Assembly (NCBI GenBank): GCA_947074265.1
Contig: CAMTPD010000008.1
Span: forward strand, 1 to 13,631
Source: an uncultured Porphyromonadaceae bacterium
Lineage (GTDB): Bacteria > Bacteroidota > Bacteroidia > Bacteroidales > CAMTPD01
Length of the DNA: 13,631 nucleotides
Reading direction: 5' to 3'
Each line of letters begins with the position of its first letter. Position 1 is the first letter of the stretch. The notes below the pieces were generated by a model, which did not search any database, was not told where the DNA came from, and was given only the letters and a program-made list of their open reading frames with translations. A program made the position numbers and the translations under genes. Below, piece by piece: positions 1 to 9,100 of the stretch.

Positions 1-18
1 CCGACGCTCTTCCGATCT
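1..18. other. Illumina adapter remnant at the contig edge
   Basis: Bases 2-18 are identical to the last 17 bases of the Illumina TruSeq read-1 adapter (CGACGCTCTTCCGATCT). Such a match at the extreme end of a sequence is sequencing-library carry-over, not genome. The real sequence therefore begins near base 19. It also shows that the left window edge is a contig end. Confidence 0.95.
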
Positions 19-19
19 T

Positions 20-598
20 ATATGCTTGTGGCATCCAAGCTTCTTTGTAGTTTGGGTTGTTTCCGATCATTCGTTCACACAAGCGGTGAATGTACGCTCC
101 TTCGCAATGATAGATATCACCCAAAAGACCGTCGTCGATCATGTTTTGCATGGCTAGGGTAAACTCATCGTAACAACAGTTTTCCAAGATCGAACAGGTC
201 TTTTGTGTTGCTTCGGCCGTATGCACCAACGCCCAACATTCGTCTATTGTCATTGCTGCCGGCACCTCTAGTGCTACGTGCTTTCCTTGCTTCATTGCCT
301 CAACGGCAATTGCAGCATGCGAAGCCCAAGGCGTGGAGATGTAAACCAAATCAATCGTATCATCATTAAGCAGCTCGGCATCTGAGGCATAGGCTGCAAC
401 ATTATTCACGCCGGATGTCTTTAAGAACGACGCAATATCGTCTCGCTTTGCCTTATCGCTATCACAAATAGCAGCAATACGTGCACCTTTGATGTATCTG
501 AATCGGTTTAGAGCAAACTCTGCCCGATACCCAACCCCTATAAATCCAATATTAATTCGATCACAAGGATTTACACTATCTTTACTGACAATACCCAT
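20..598 (-). CDS. Gfo/Idh/MocA family oxidoreductase, GH109-like, 3' part missing
   Basis: Reading leftward from ATG at 596-598, the frame stays open for 193 genomic residues and then runs into adapter sequence, so the C-terminal half is missing. Residues 15-25 form a Rossmann nucleotide-binding start (INIGFIGVGYR). Further on come ICDSD near 44-48, an ISTPWASHA stretch near 87-95 and EVPAAMT at 111-117. The later ECWALV, LENCCYD and CEGAYIH segments resemble GH109 NAD-dependent alpha-N-acetylgalactosaminidases and their relatives. The usual EKP motif of sugar dehydrogenases is EVP here, which fits GH109-type proteins better than simple dehydrogenases. No secretion signal is obvious, although some GH109 proteins carry one. 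Substrate cannot be told from this fragment. It is divergent from the lipoprotein gene at 990. Confidence 0.85.
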
Positions 599-641
599 GT
601 TTAATTCCTATATTCAGTTAGCTTTCTTGTCGTTTACCCCA

Positions 642-669
642 CGAATATAAGATAAATATTTTACACAAA
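642..669 (-). promoter_or_regulatory. Possible promoter of the Gfo/Idh/MocA gene
   Basis: On the minus strand a TTTG (666-669) is followed after 16 bases by TATATTCG (642-649), close to the Bacteroidetes -7 box TAnnTTTG. It lies about 45 bases upstream of the start at 598. The spacer is shorter than the usual 19 or so, so the -33 element is doubtful. Confidence 0.3.
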
Positions 670-906
670 CGATCTCTTCTTTATTTTGCTAGGCGCATTT
701 ATTACAGACTCTCTTTATTGTACTTCAACCACGATACTAACATTGACGACAATCCTTTCTATGCCTTCATCAATCGATCAAGCACAATCAAATACCTCAA
801 ATATACCGAACCTTTTAGTTCTTTAAGAAGATGCATAATCTTCGATGCAGTGTTGTCCATAGAAATAATAAAGTTACTGCTAAAGAGAAATAGTAATACC
901 AAATGA

Positions 907-937
907 TTGGTAAGACTCAGATTTATATATACTTTCA
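907..937 (+). promoter_or_regulatory. Possible promoter of the beta-propeller lipoprotein gene
   Basis: TTGG at 907-910, a 19-base spacer and TACTTTCA at 930-937 resemble the Bacteroidetes -33/-7 pair (TTTG / TAnnTTTG), each with one mismatch. Initiation would fall near 945, leaving a leader of about 45 bases before the ATG at 990. Confidence 0.35.
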
Positions 938-989
938 CGACAGTCTACTTTACAATCTAATTATCACGAATGTATTACAAATCTAAAAC

Positions 990-2192
990 ATGGAGAACAT
1001 GATACAAACCGTCTTTATGAAAAGATCATTCACAATTGCAGCAACCTCTCTGTTTATTATAACCGGTTGCGTAGAGAACAAACAATCAGTAAATGAACTC
1101 ATCGTCGTTGATGTTACAAAGAGTTACCCTGAAAAGGAGCTGATATTACAGGATTTTATGGATGTGGAATACATCCCTTTGGAAACAAATGAAGAGTTTG
1201 TCACCCAAGGAAAGGTAATGGCCATTGGTAATGAAGTTATATTAATTAAAAACTGGGGTAACGACGGGGATTTATTTGTTTTTGATAGAAAAACCGGCAA
1301 AGTATTGAGAAAGATAAACAGGAAAGGACAAAGCGGGGAAGATTAAACAGGTATTTCGGAAACTATTCTGGATGAAACGAACAATGAAATATTTGTGATC
1401 CCTTACGCCGGAGGTAAAATCTTAGTATATGATCTATATGGTAATTTTAAAAGAGGTGTTCAAGCCGCGGATGCACATTCTTATACAAATGTATTTGATT
1501 ACGATCGGAACAATTTGATTTGTTATGTACCGGATAATAGTATGGAAGACTCGTCAAACATAGCACATCCATATTATTTAATCTTTTCCAAACAGGATGG
1601 AAGTATCACTGGGAAGATATCAATTCCTTTAAACATGAATGAGATTAAAAAACCGATTGCAAGAGAGGGCGATGATTGGGCAGTTGCGGTACCGACCGCT
1701 GTACACCAACTAATACCAGATCACCTCAACTGGACACTTATGGACACTTCATCCGATACTCTATACCACTTTTTGCCGAGTGCTAATGTAACAATCCCTT
1801 TTATTGTACGAACCCCTTCCATACATACTATGGACGCTCCCGAAGCATTTCTTATGCCAAGTATTTTTACCGACCGTTATTATTTCATGAAAGTACTGAA
1901 AGTAGAATTTGACTTCGAAGCAGGGAGAGGGTTTCCATCTTCCGTATTGATGTACGATAAGACGGAGAATGCTTTATTCTCGCCTAAAATATATAATGGA
2001 GATTACACCAATAAAAAACAAGTATACATAGGCCGAACTGTAGATGACGAATTCGCAATCGGTCAGTCGCTACAAGCCCACCAGCTTATCGAGGCCTACG
2101 AGAAAGGAGAGTTAAAAGGTAAACTAAATGAGATTGCGGCTCAATTGGAAGAAGAATCTAATCCGGTGATTATACTTGCTAAGCATAAGTAA
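990..2192 (+). pseudogene. Six-bladed beta-propeller lipoprotein broken by an in-frame TAA
   Basis: One reading frame runs from 990 to 2192 but is cut by TAA at 1344-1346. The pieces 990-1346 and 1347-2192 are in the same frame, so this is a nonsense change and not a frameshift. Starting at the internal ATG at 1017 gives a clean lipoprotein signal (MKRSFTIAATSLFIITGC, lipobox ITGC), so 1017 is the likelier true start. Residues after the Cys (DVEYIPLETNEE, VFDRKTGKVLRKI, GQSGED) match the Bacteroides family of about 380-residue 6-bladed beta-propeller lipoproteins (BF3164-like/DUF5128-like), where a Tyr usually follows GEE; TAT to TAA would explain the stop. Across the stop the sequence reads on as TGISETILDETNNEIFV, typical of the next blade. 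The downstream piece has GTG at 1395 but no signal peptide, so it is unlikely to work alone. The family's function is not known to me. Confidence 0.8.
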
Positions 2193-2277
2193 ACCCGTTC
2201 CTTCACTCTTCTACTTTTGCAACTGATCCCGCCTTACCGCTTCGATACCCCAAGTTTTTGAATACGGTATAAAACAA

Positions 2278-2307
2278 AAAAAGCAGCTACTTTCGTAACT
2301 GCTTTTT
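2278..2307 (-). terminator. Rho-independent terminator of tRNA-Asp
   Basis: Arms AAAAAGCAG/TAC and GTA/CTGCTTTTT close a TTTC loop, with a single C/A mismatch. On the minus strand the hairpin is followed by TTTTTTTGTTTT. It lies one base beyond the tRNA 3' end. It may also stop transcription arriving from the lipoprotein gene on the plus strand, although the T tract there is shorter. Confidence 0.75.
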
Positions 2308-2308
2308 G

Positions 2309-2382
2309 CGGTATGGACGGGACTCGAACCCGCGACCCCCTGCGTGACAGGCAGGTATTCTAACCAGCTGAACTACCACACC
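2309..2382 (-). tRNA. tRNA-Asp (anticodon GTC)
   Basis: The minus strand folds as a 74-base cloverleaf. The acceptor arm is GGTGTGG with CCATACC (one G-U pair) and discriminator G. The D arm contains GTTCAGCTGGTTAGA. The anticodon stem CCTGC/GCAGG encloses CTGTCAC with anticodon GTC, and the T arm is GCGGG TTCGAGT CCCGT. It closely resembles bacterial tRNA-Asp. CCA is not encoded (the next bases are CAA), so it must be added afterwards. The promoter at 2419-2449 and terminator at 2278-2307 make it a single-gene unit. Confidence 0.97.
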
Positions 2383-2418
2383 GTTTGTTGGTCACAACCG
2401 TTATTCCCGATTGCATTG

Positions 2419-2449
2419 CAAAGGTACTACAATTTATTAAACTTGCAAG
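2419..2449 (-). promoter_or_regulatory. Promoter of tRNA-Asp, Bacteroidetes type
   Basis: On the minus strand TACCTTTG (2419-2426) matches the -7 consensus TAnnTTTG exactly. A TTG (2446-2448), 19 bases upstream of it, serves as the -33 element. Transcription would start near 2411, about 30 bases before the mature tRNA end at 2382. Confidence 0.7.
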
Positions 2450-2576
2450 AGGTGACGCATAAAAAAGTTCATCTTTTATTGAAGTTTTATTAAACAACAC
2501 TCATTTAAAGCCACTTAAGCTATCAGCTTTTTTACTCAGTTCTCTTATACACACCTTCTCTTTACTGTTCAAATAT

Positions 2577-2627
2577 AAAAATACGCACGAAACGAAAGTT
2601 TGTTCTTTCTGTTTCGTGCGTATTTTT
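2577..2627 (-). terminator. Strong hairpin terminator of the mannoside operon
   Basis: A perfect 17-bp inverted repeat (2577-2593 with 2611-2627, core ATACGCACGAAAC) continues inward as GAAAG/CTTTC (2594-2598 with 2605-2609), giving about 22 paired bases and a small loop. On the minus strand the right arm ends in a TTTTT tract. It starts 22 bases after the MFS stop codon, so it ends the five-gene operon. The symmetry with A and T tracts means it could work in both directions. Confidence 0.85.
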
Positions 2628-2649
2628 AATCACTTTAGATGATCTAGCT

Positions 2650-3813
2650 TTATTTATTTTTTGTCGTGAAAGCTAGCCAGGCTAGGTAGAAAAGACAGAC
2701 TAACAAAAGAGCGAGTCCGGCAATCTGACCTTTCCAATCGGCCAAAACACCCATCAATGGCAATATCAATGCACCACCGGATACACCCATAATCATCAGT
2801 GCCGATATAGAGTTTTCCGCCTCAGGTTTGTACTGCAATGCAAACGAGAAGATGATAGAGAATACATTCGCGCAAGCTAGTCCTACTAGTACTATCATTG
2901 CAAACAAAACGATTAAATCGTCGACAAACAACATGATTACAAACGATACGATTGCCAACACCATGCTGTATTTAAAGAATCGAGCCGAAGAAAGCTTCAT
3001 TAGCAAGAATGATCCGGCAAAAGTCCCGATAGTACGGGCTGCAAAATAAAGACTCGTTCCAAGCCCTGCATCAGCAAGAGACAATCCCGCATTTGCCATG
3101 AGTAGCTTGGGTATTGAGGTATTCAACCCCACGTCTACACCTACGATAAAAAGAATCCCCAAGAATAACTTGAAAATATAAGCATCTTTGAATAATGCTA
3201 ATGTAGAACCAAACGAAGCTCTGCTCGACTCTTCGCCACCATCTTTCGGCACCGAAAGCCATAACCAAGCGGAAGCAATCAATGTTGTCACCAAATAAAT
3301 CGGGAAAATAAGTTTCCAATCGCCCCATGTGCCGGCAGCAACCGCAGCCAAGATTGGCCCCAGAAACGAAGAAACCGCTTTCATAAACTGCCCCAACGAT
3401 AGTGTTCCGGTAAGCTTGGAAGGAGAAACGACCTGCGCAACCAATGGATTCAGTGCAACTTGCAGCATCGTATTTCCAATACCCAAAAATGCAAAAGCCA
3501 CCAACATGGTTGCGAAGCTGTACCAAACCAACGGAATCAACATCGCTAGCACTGTGAATCCGAAAGCAATCTGCACCGTTCGGTTTTTGCCAATCTTATC
3601 CATCAGTACTCCCGTTGGTATCGAAAACAATGCAAACCAAACGAAGACCATCATTGGCAAAAGGTTGGCGAATGTATCACTTAAGTCAAAGTCGACTTTT
3701 ACATAATTGGTAGAAATACCGACAACGTCGACAAATCCCATTACAAAGAAGCCAAATAATATAGGAAACAAGATGCGCATAGGCAGTGCTTGTTCTTTTT
3801 CTGTTTTTGTCAT
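2650..3813 (-). CDS. MFS sugar transporter, FucP/glucose-galactose type
   Basis: This 387-residue protein has about twelve hydrophobic segments and very few charges, as expected of an inner-membrane major facilitator carrier. GVLMDKIGKNR (68-78) is the loop 2-3 MFS motif. ALNPLVAQ (120-127) and GVSGGALILPLMG (343-355) resemble signatures of the FucP/GlcP proton-sugar symporter group. The central charged loop is near 189-200 (PKDGGEESSRAS). It is the last gene of the operon, 28 bases after the GH92 stop and just before the strong hairpin. From context its likely substrate is mannose (or a mannobiose) released by the two GH92 enzymes; this is inference, as glucose, galactose or fucose carriers look alike. 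Length is slightly shorter than FucP (about 430). Confidence 0.88.
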   Translation of the reverse strand: MTKTEKEQALPMRILFPILFGFFVMGFVDVVGISTNYVKVDFDLSDTFANLLPMMVFVWFALFSIPTGVLMDKIGKNRTVQIAFGFTVLAMLIPLVWYSFATMLVAFAFLGIGNTMLQVALNPLVAQVVSPSKLTGTLSLGQFMKAVSSFLGPILAAVAAGTWGDWKLIFPIYLVTTLIASAWLWLSVPKDGGEESSRASFGSTLALFKDAYIFKLFLGILFIVGVDVGLNTSIPKLLMANAGLSLADAGLGTSLYFAARTIGTFAGSFLLMKLSSARFFKYSMVLAIVSFVIMLFVDDLIVLFAMIVLVGLACANVFSIIFSFALQYKPEAENSISALMIMGVSGGALILPLMGVLADWKGQIAGLALLLVCLFYLAWLAFTTKNK

Positions 3814-3841
3814 ATTGATCGATTCTATATTTTATTCTCGA

Positions 3842-6160
3842 TTATTTCTTTTGTTTTGCCCAAAGCTGTGTATTTGGTTTATTTCCCATCTTCAGCGTAA
3901 GGGTTCCGCCTTTCTTCATTTCATTGAAAGAAATGCGAGGCTCTTTGAGTGGTTTGCCATTCCATTCTGCTGATTGAATAAAGCAATTTTCTGCTGAATT
4001 GCCCGGTGCTTCAATCACTATCGTTTTACCGGGATAGTAAGCAGGATTTAATCGGATTACGGTTTGCTCAAACAATGGTGATGTTATTTCCATTTTCGGA
4101 TCAGCATCTACACCTCCGTTCATTTCGAAAAGTCCAAGTGCAGACATCACAAACCAACCACTCATTTGTCCTTCGTCTTCATCGCCTTCCCATCCATGAT
4201 AGGGAGAGTCTCCGTAAAAACGATCGAGCACTTCTCGACTGTATTGCTGACACAACCAAGGCTTACCCGTATAATTAAAAATAAACGGAGAACTCATATT
4301 TACCTCGTTTCCTTGATTAATGTAAAACTCGGCCGATTGACCCATCGTGCGATCAAAAACATGTGCCGCAAAATTATGCTCTCGCGACTTCTCAAACCCT
4401 TCGGTCATACGCTCATTTACAGCATCGCTACCGCCAAGCACCTCGATGAGTCCGTATGTATCATGCGGTACATACCAAGAATATTGCCAGGAGTTTCCTT
4501 CGATAAAGCCTTTGTTTGAGAAGCGATCAAAGTTTTCGTCCCATTTCCCGGTAGAATCCCGACGCACTACATACTTTAGATCGGGATGAAAAACATTGCG
4601 GTAATTTTGCGAACGCTTCAGTAATTGAGCGGCTTCCTTTTTCTTACCCATTGCTTCGGCCATACGACCGGCACAGTAATCATCGTAAGCATAATCGAGT
4701 GTTTTCGAAACCACACCAATCTCGGAAGGCATATATCCCAAACGATCGTAATATTGTAAATTGTGCTGCCCTACTCCGCCACCGCAAGGATGAGATGCTC
4801 CCGGTGTGGTAGCCATCTTATACACCGCATCGTATATTGCTTGTCCGTCTTTTCTGATTCCCTTTTGATAAGCGGCAACCATGAGAGCAAGCTCATGCGA
4901 GCCCTCCATGATATCAGAATATTCGAGGCCGGCAGGGCCTTTCGATGTCCAACCTGTATGCTTAAACATTTCGAGTTGCGTAGTTACCCAATTGTCGATT
5001 ATTTCGGGAGTTATGAGCGACCACAACCCATTGAGATTCCAATACGTATTCCAGAACGCGTCGCCTCCATACATTGCTTTACCTTCGGGCACCGTACGTA
5101 CCACTTCGCAGGCATCGCGATAACGACCATCGGCATCACTCCATGTTTGCTTTCCGCAAAATGCACGGTATAGGTTTGTATAAAACTTAGCGATATTCTT
5201 TTCGTTGCTATCTTGTACTTGAATCGTAGAAAGCAAATTATTCCATTGCGTAGAGGCATTCTCCGCACAAACATTAAAACTCCAATTGAGCGGATCCAGC
5301 TCGGTCTTCATATTCTTGCGGGCTCCGTCTATATCCACTAGCGACAAACCGGTTTGCACTTGTACGACATCTCCTTTTGCCGCATTATCATACACCACGT
5401 AGGCTCCAATACTACCACTCCCCGAGATCTCGGTAATGTTGTCAACTTGGTTTCCGTTGCGAATACCGTAGAACTGATTGAACGGTTTATCAAATCGGAC
5501 TACAAAGAAGAGCGTATAATCATTCCACGAACTCCAATTTCCCGAACGGCAAGCCGCATAGCCTTCGATTTCATTGTTATTTACTTTCGTAATTACCGCG
5601 TCTTGCACTTTAAAGCCATAGTCCCATTCAGTAGGGAAAAGCAAGTCGATCAAAACACGGCTCTCTTTAGCCTTCGGAAAGGTATAACGTTGAAAACCAC
5701 AATGCGTCGTTGTTGTAATCTCTGCCTTTACATTGTGATCATACAACTCTACTGCATAATACCCCGGTCGTGCCACCTCCGTCTCTTTCAATATACGCGA
5801 ATGATATCCGGCATTTGCACCCTTGTAAGGTGAATCAACACCCGGATTAGAGAGAGCCAAGTCGGCAGTGGTAGGCATCATACGTAATCCGCCCATCGTC
5901 CATGCATGAAGATGGCTGAAACCTGACACGGAATTGATCGCGTATTCATAGCCTCCCAGCCAACGGTCGCCCTGATTGTCGGGCCCGAGTTGCACCATAC
6001 CAAACGGCACTTGTGCATAAGGGCCAAGCATCCATCGTGAGTTTGATGTTCCCACAAAGCAGTCGACATAATCGATCGGCTGTTTTATTTGTGCGCCCGT
6101 GGTAGCACATAATCCGATAGAGAAAAGAAATAGTACGGCTTTCTTTCTAATGTTCTTCAT
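3842..6160 (-). CDS. GH92 family alpha-mannosidase, secreted (772 aa)
   Basis: GH92 enzymes are calcium-dependent inverting exo-alpha-mannosidases. Residues 1-23 form a signal peptide (KKAVLFLFSIGLCATTGA, cut before QIK) with no lipobox, so a periplasmic site is likely. The N-terminal beta-sandwich holds FVGTSNSRWM (35-44), PFGMVQLGPDNQ (52-63) and GFSHLHAWTMGG (80-91). The (alpha/alpha)6 catalytic part holds GGDAFWNTYW (365-374), EGNSWQY (554-560) and GDEDEGQMSGW (659-669). By alignment from memory with BT3990, Glu554 should be the general acid and Asp660/Asp662 the base pair. The family's common GNEPSHH segment is GNEVNMSS here (617-624), so a simple alpha-1,2 specificity should not be assumed. 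The length is usual for the family. It lies 24 bases after the other GH92 gene, with which it shares motifs and order. Linkage specificity is unknown. Confidence 0.93.
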   Translation of the reverse strand: MKNIRKKAVLFLFSIGLCATTGAQIKQPIDYVDCFVGTSNSRWMLGPYAQVPFGMVQLGPDNQGDRWLGGYEYAINSVSGFSHLHAWTMGGLRMMPTTADLALSNPGVDSPYKGANAGYHSRILKETEVARPGYYAVELYDHNVKAEITTTTHCGFQRYTFPKAKESRVLIDLLFPTEWDYGFKVQDAVITKVNNNEIEGYAACRSGNWSSWNDYTLFFVVRFDKPFNQFYGIRNGNQVDNITEISGSGSIGAYVVYDNAAKGDVVQVQTGLSLVDIDGARKNMKTELDPLNWSFNVCAENASTQWNNLLSTIQVQDSNEKNIAKFYTNLYRAFCGKQTWSDADGRYRDACEVVRTVPEGKAMYGGDAFWNTYWNLNGLWSLITPEIIDNWVTTQLEMFKHTGWTSKGPAGLEYSDIMEGSHELALMVAAYQKGIRKDGQAIYDAVYKMATTPGASHPCGGGVGQHNLQYYDRLGYMPSEIGVVSKTLDYAYDDYCAGRMAEAMGKKKEAAQLLKRSQNYRNVFHPDLKYVVRRDSTGKWDENFDRFSNKGFIEGNSWQYSWYVPHDTYGLIEVLGGSDAVNERMTEGFEKSREHNFAAHVFDRTMGQSAEFYINQGNEVNMSSPFIFNYTGKPWLCQQYSREVLDRFYGDSPYHGWEGDEDEGQMSGWFVMSALGLFEMNGGVDADPKMEITSPLFEQTVIRLNPAYYPGKTIVIEAPGNSAENCFIQSAEWNGKPLKEPRISFNEMKKGGTLTLKMGNKPNTQLWAKQKK

Positions 6161-6184
6161 GATATGATATAAGGTATTTTAGAT

Positions 6185-9100
6185 TTAATGTTCGCACTCT
6201 ACTCCCCACGAATAGTTTGGAGTGGCACTCATTTCCAATACAAGAGAACCTCCTTTGAGTAATTCGGCTGCAGGGAAACGGAATGAGTTTAGCTCTTTTC
6301 CGTTGAGCCAAGCTTTTTGCACGTATTTATTCTTGCGTGAAGCATTCTTTGCCTCGATGGTAAAGGTTTTTCCTCTGCCATAACGACCTCCTAAGTCAAT
6401 CTCTACTTTTTCGTAAAGCGGACTTGCTATTTCATAAACCGGCTGTGCCGAGGCTCCACCATCTGTTTGAAATAAACCAATCGCAGCCATCACAAACCAC
6501 GCACTCATCTGCCCTTGGTCTTCATCGCCTAGGTAGGCATTGGCGATTCCGCTTCCATAATATCGGTCGATAATCGAACGACTCCAACGTTGCGTGTTCC
6601 AAGGTTCACCCACCCAGTTGAACAAGAACGCAAAATGCATCGATTGCTGATTTCCTTGCACTACGGGAAAATCCCAATATTGATCGTTTGGAGCATTGTA
6701 TCGCCATGGCTCACTTGCCTCGAAACCCCATTGCAAGCGATCGATAAAGCGTTGCTTTCCGATCATTTGTGCCAAAGCCGGAACATCTTGCGGAACAAAA
6801 TAAGTAAGCTGCCAAGCATTGCCCTCTACATAATGATGGTTTGCGCCCGAGCGGAATGGATCAAAGTCTTTCACAAATTGTCCGTCTGCATTGCGCAAAT
6901 GCGCGTAACCTGAATCGGGCTCGATTGCATTCTTCCACCAATAGCCTCGATCATTAAAGGTTCCGTATTCATCTTGCTTGTTTAGCGCCTTGGCAAATTG
7001 CCCCACACACCAATCGTCGTATGCGTATTCCATCGAGTTTGAGAATCGCCCTTCATCGGCAGGTACATATTGATGTTTGAGATAGGTTGCCAAATCACGA
7101 TTACCTGCATAACCACCCTCGAAACGACACCCCGGCACTGTCTGCATTTTCTTTACTGCCTCGAATGCCTTTGCCGTATCGAAGTCTCGAATACCCATCT
7201 GATAAGCCGCGACCACCAATGGTATTTCATGCTCTGCTACCATTACGGGAATATACTCCATGCCGGCAGGTCCTTTGGCCAACCAACCATTGGCATCATA
7301 CATGGCAAGTTGTGAGTGCACCCAGTTTGACGACCACTCCGGCGTAACTAGATTCCAGAATTGATTCAAGTTCCAGAACGTATTCCAAAAAGCATCGCAC
7401 CCCAATGCTACTCGATTGGGATCATCGAAACGTTGCAGTTTTTCTTCGGCATCAATCCATTCTCCGTTTACGTCACTCCAGATATTACGGCTACACAGAG
7501 CTCTGTACATGTTTGAATAGAAGCGTGTTTTCTCATTTTTGTCGTCTGAGGCAATCTTAACACGATTAAAGAGCTCGTTCCAAACTTGTTTTTGATTATC
7601 TCGCACGGCTTCGAAACTCCAACCGAAAGGTTTGGTTACTTCAGTGTCGAGATTCAATGATGCATTGTCAATGCTAACCAATGAAACTCCCGAACGAGCT
7701 TGTACAATACCTCCGTTGGGTGTGTCAAATTCGACAAAAGCACCGGCAAACGCAACCGAATCGGCTGCAATCACAGTCCCGTCAATGACATCATCGTTTA
7801 TCCATCCGCCAAACTTCTTGATCGGCTTGTCAAATTCAATTACAAAGTGGATGATGTAATCTTGATCGGCATCGCTACTCCATACATTCGGCGAACTTTG
7901 ATCACTAAACCCTTCAATACGATAATCAGAAACTTTCTTCAGTTCTACCCGATTGAGGTTATAATTATACTCTGTCGGTATTTGCAAATCAATTAAAACT
8001 CTGCCGTCGCCTTTTCCTTTAGGGAAAGTGTAACGCTGAAAACCACAACGCGTAGTACCGGTTAGTTCGGCAGTAATATCATAATCGGTTAAGTCAACCT
8101 TGTAATAGCCAAGCGGTGCTTCCTCCGTATTCTTATTCATACGAGAGCGATATCCTTCATCCGGGCGCATTTCGTCGCCTACTCTTGTTTTCAAAGTTCC
8201 GTTTACCGGCATCATCCCTAGGCCTCCCATTGTCCATTCATGGATATGGCTAAAACAACCTACCGTCTCGAACGACGGCTGATAGCCTGCTTGCCATCCC
8301 GCATTTTGATTATCGGGACTCAACTTCACCATACTAAACGGCATCCACGGACCCGGCGCAATCATCCAGCGAGAGTGTGCTGTTCCAATTCGGGTATCAA
8401 CATAGTCTGCTGCCGATGCCAATGCCGCAGGAGTACGCTCCACCACACCTTCTGCCACAACCTGATTATCGGCAAGAATACGATAATTCCCGTTTTGCTT
8501 TTTCGTTACAGCAGGCATCGGTGCTTCGAGTATATAGCGGGCCGTATCGAGCGTTGTAGAATAAATAGACTTCCCATTTAACTCGACCTTCACCTCAGGA
8601 CTTCCGCCCAAATGCTCCACATCGATCAATAAAGGTTGTACGCGTTTACCATTTTGATCCAACTCATAACGAGCCGCCTCAACTCCACGAACAAAAGCCT
8701 CTTGAGATAGCAACGTTGTATTCCCTCCAGGTCCTTCGAGACGAACTTGGTCAAATGCAACCCATGACCCTTCGAGAATAGTAAGTGAAACCTGATTCCC
8801 ACCTTTCTTCAATACCGAAGCATCGAAAGGTATATCTAAGATTTGCTCTTTAGCAATACCTTCAGCCTTCGAGTCGGCACAACCACCTCCGGCAGTCAAA
8901 TCATAAACGAAAGACTTGTCATTAATCGTCACTTTAAACTTCGGGGCTTTCTCTTGTTGTGTATCATATACATCGACAACAAGCTTCCATGGTCCTTTGA
9001 CCGGTTTATCTTTCAGATTAAACAGAATATTTATATCGTGTGTACGCCAGCCCGAAGTACTCCAAGTTCCGCCCCACTCATCGGCCGGACCGGGCAAAAT

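Larger units (their letters stand above)
599..989. other. Divergent intergenic region without a convincing gene
   Basis: This 391-base AT-rich stretch separates two divergent genes. It should hold both promoters, and weak candidates are listed separately. An open frame at 718-906 starts with TTG, has no recognisable domain and no ribosome-binding site, and is not called. I see no hairpin terminator, tRNA or repeat here. Confidence 0.6.

Noticed and set aside
718..906. 62-codon open frame in the divergent intergenic region
   Set aside because: TTG start, no ribosome-binding site, no recognisable domain, and AT-rich sequence of low complexity; it overlaps the area where promoters are expected.
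1395..2192. Separate 265-residue gene starting at GTG 1395
   Set aside because: Same frame as the upstream piece, no promoter or signal peptide, and it starts in the middle of a propeller blade; it is the second half of one interrupted gene.
2193..2649. Integrated element or attachment site at tRNA-Asp
   Set aside because: The tRNA has its own promoter and terminator, no integrase gene is near, and no repeated tRNA 3' end was seen in the window.
3071..3526. 151-codon minus-strand frame within the MFS gene
   Set aside because: Out of frame with a clear twelve-segment transporter and without membrane-protein character; chance overlap.
2828..5833. Many plus-strand open frames opposite the MFS and GH92 genes
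   Set aside because: They are antisense shadows: compositions are rich in Ser, Thr, Ile and His with no domains, and the minus-strand frames match known families throughout.
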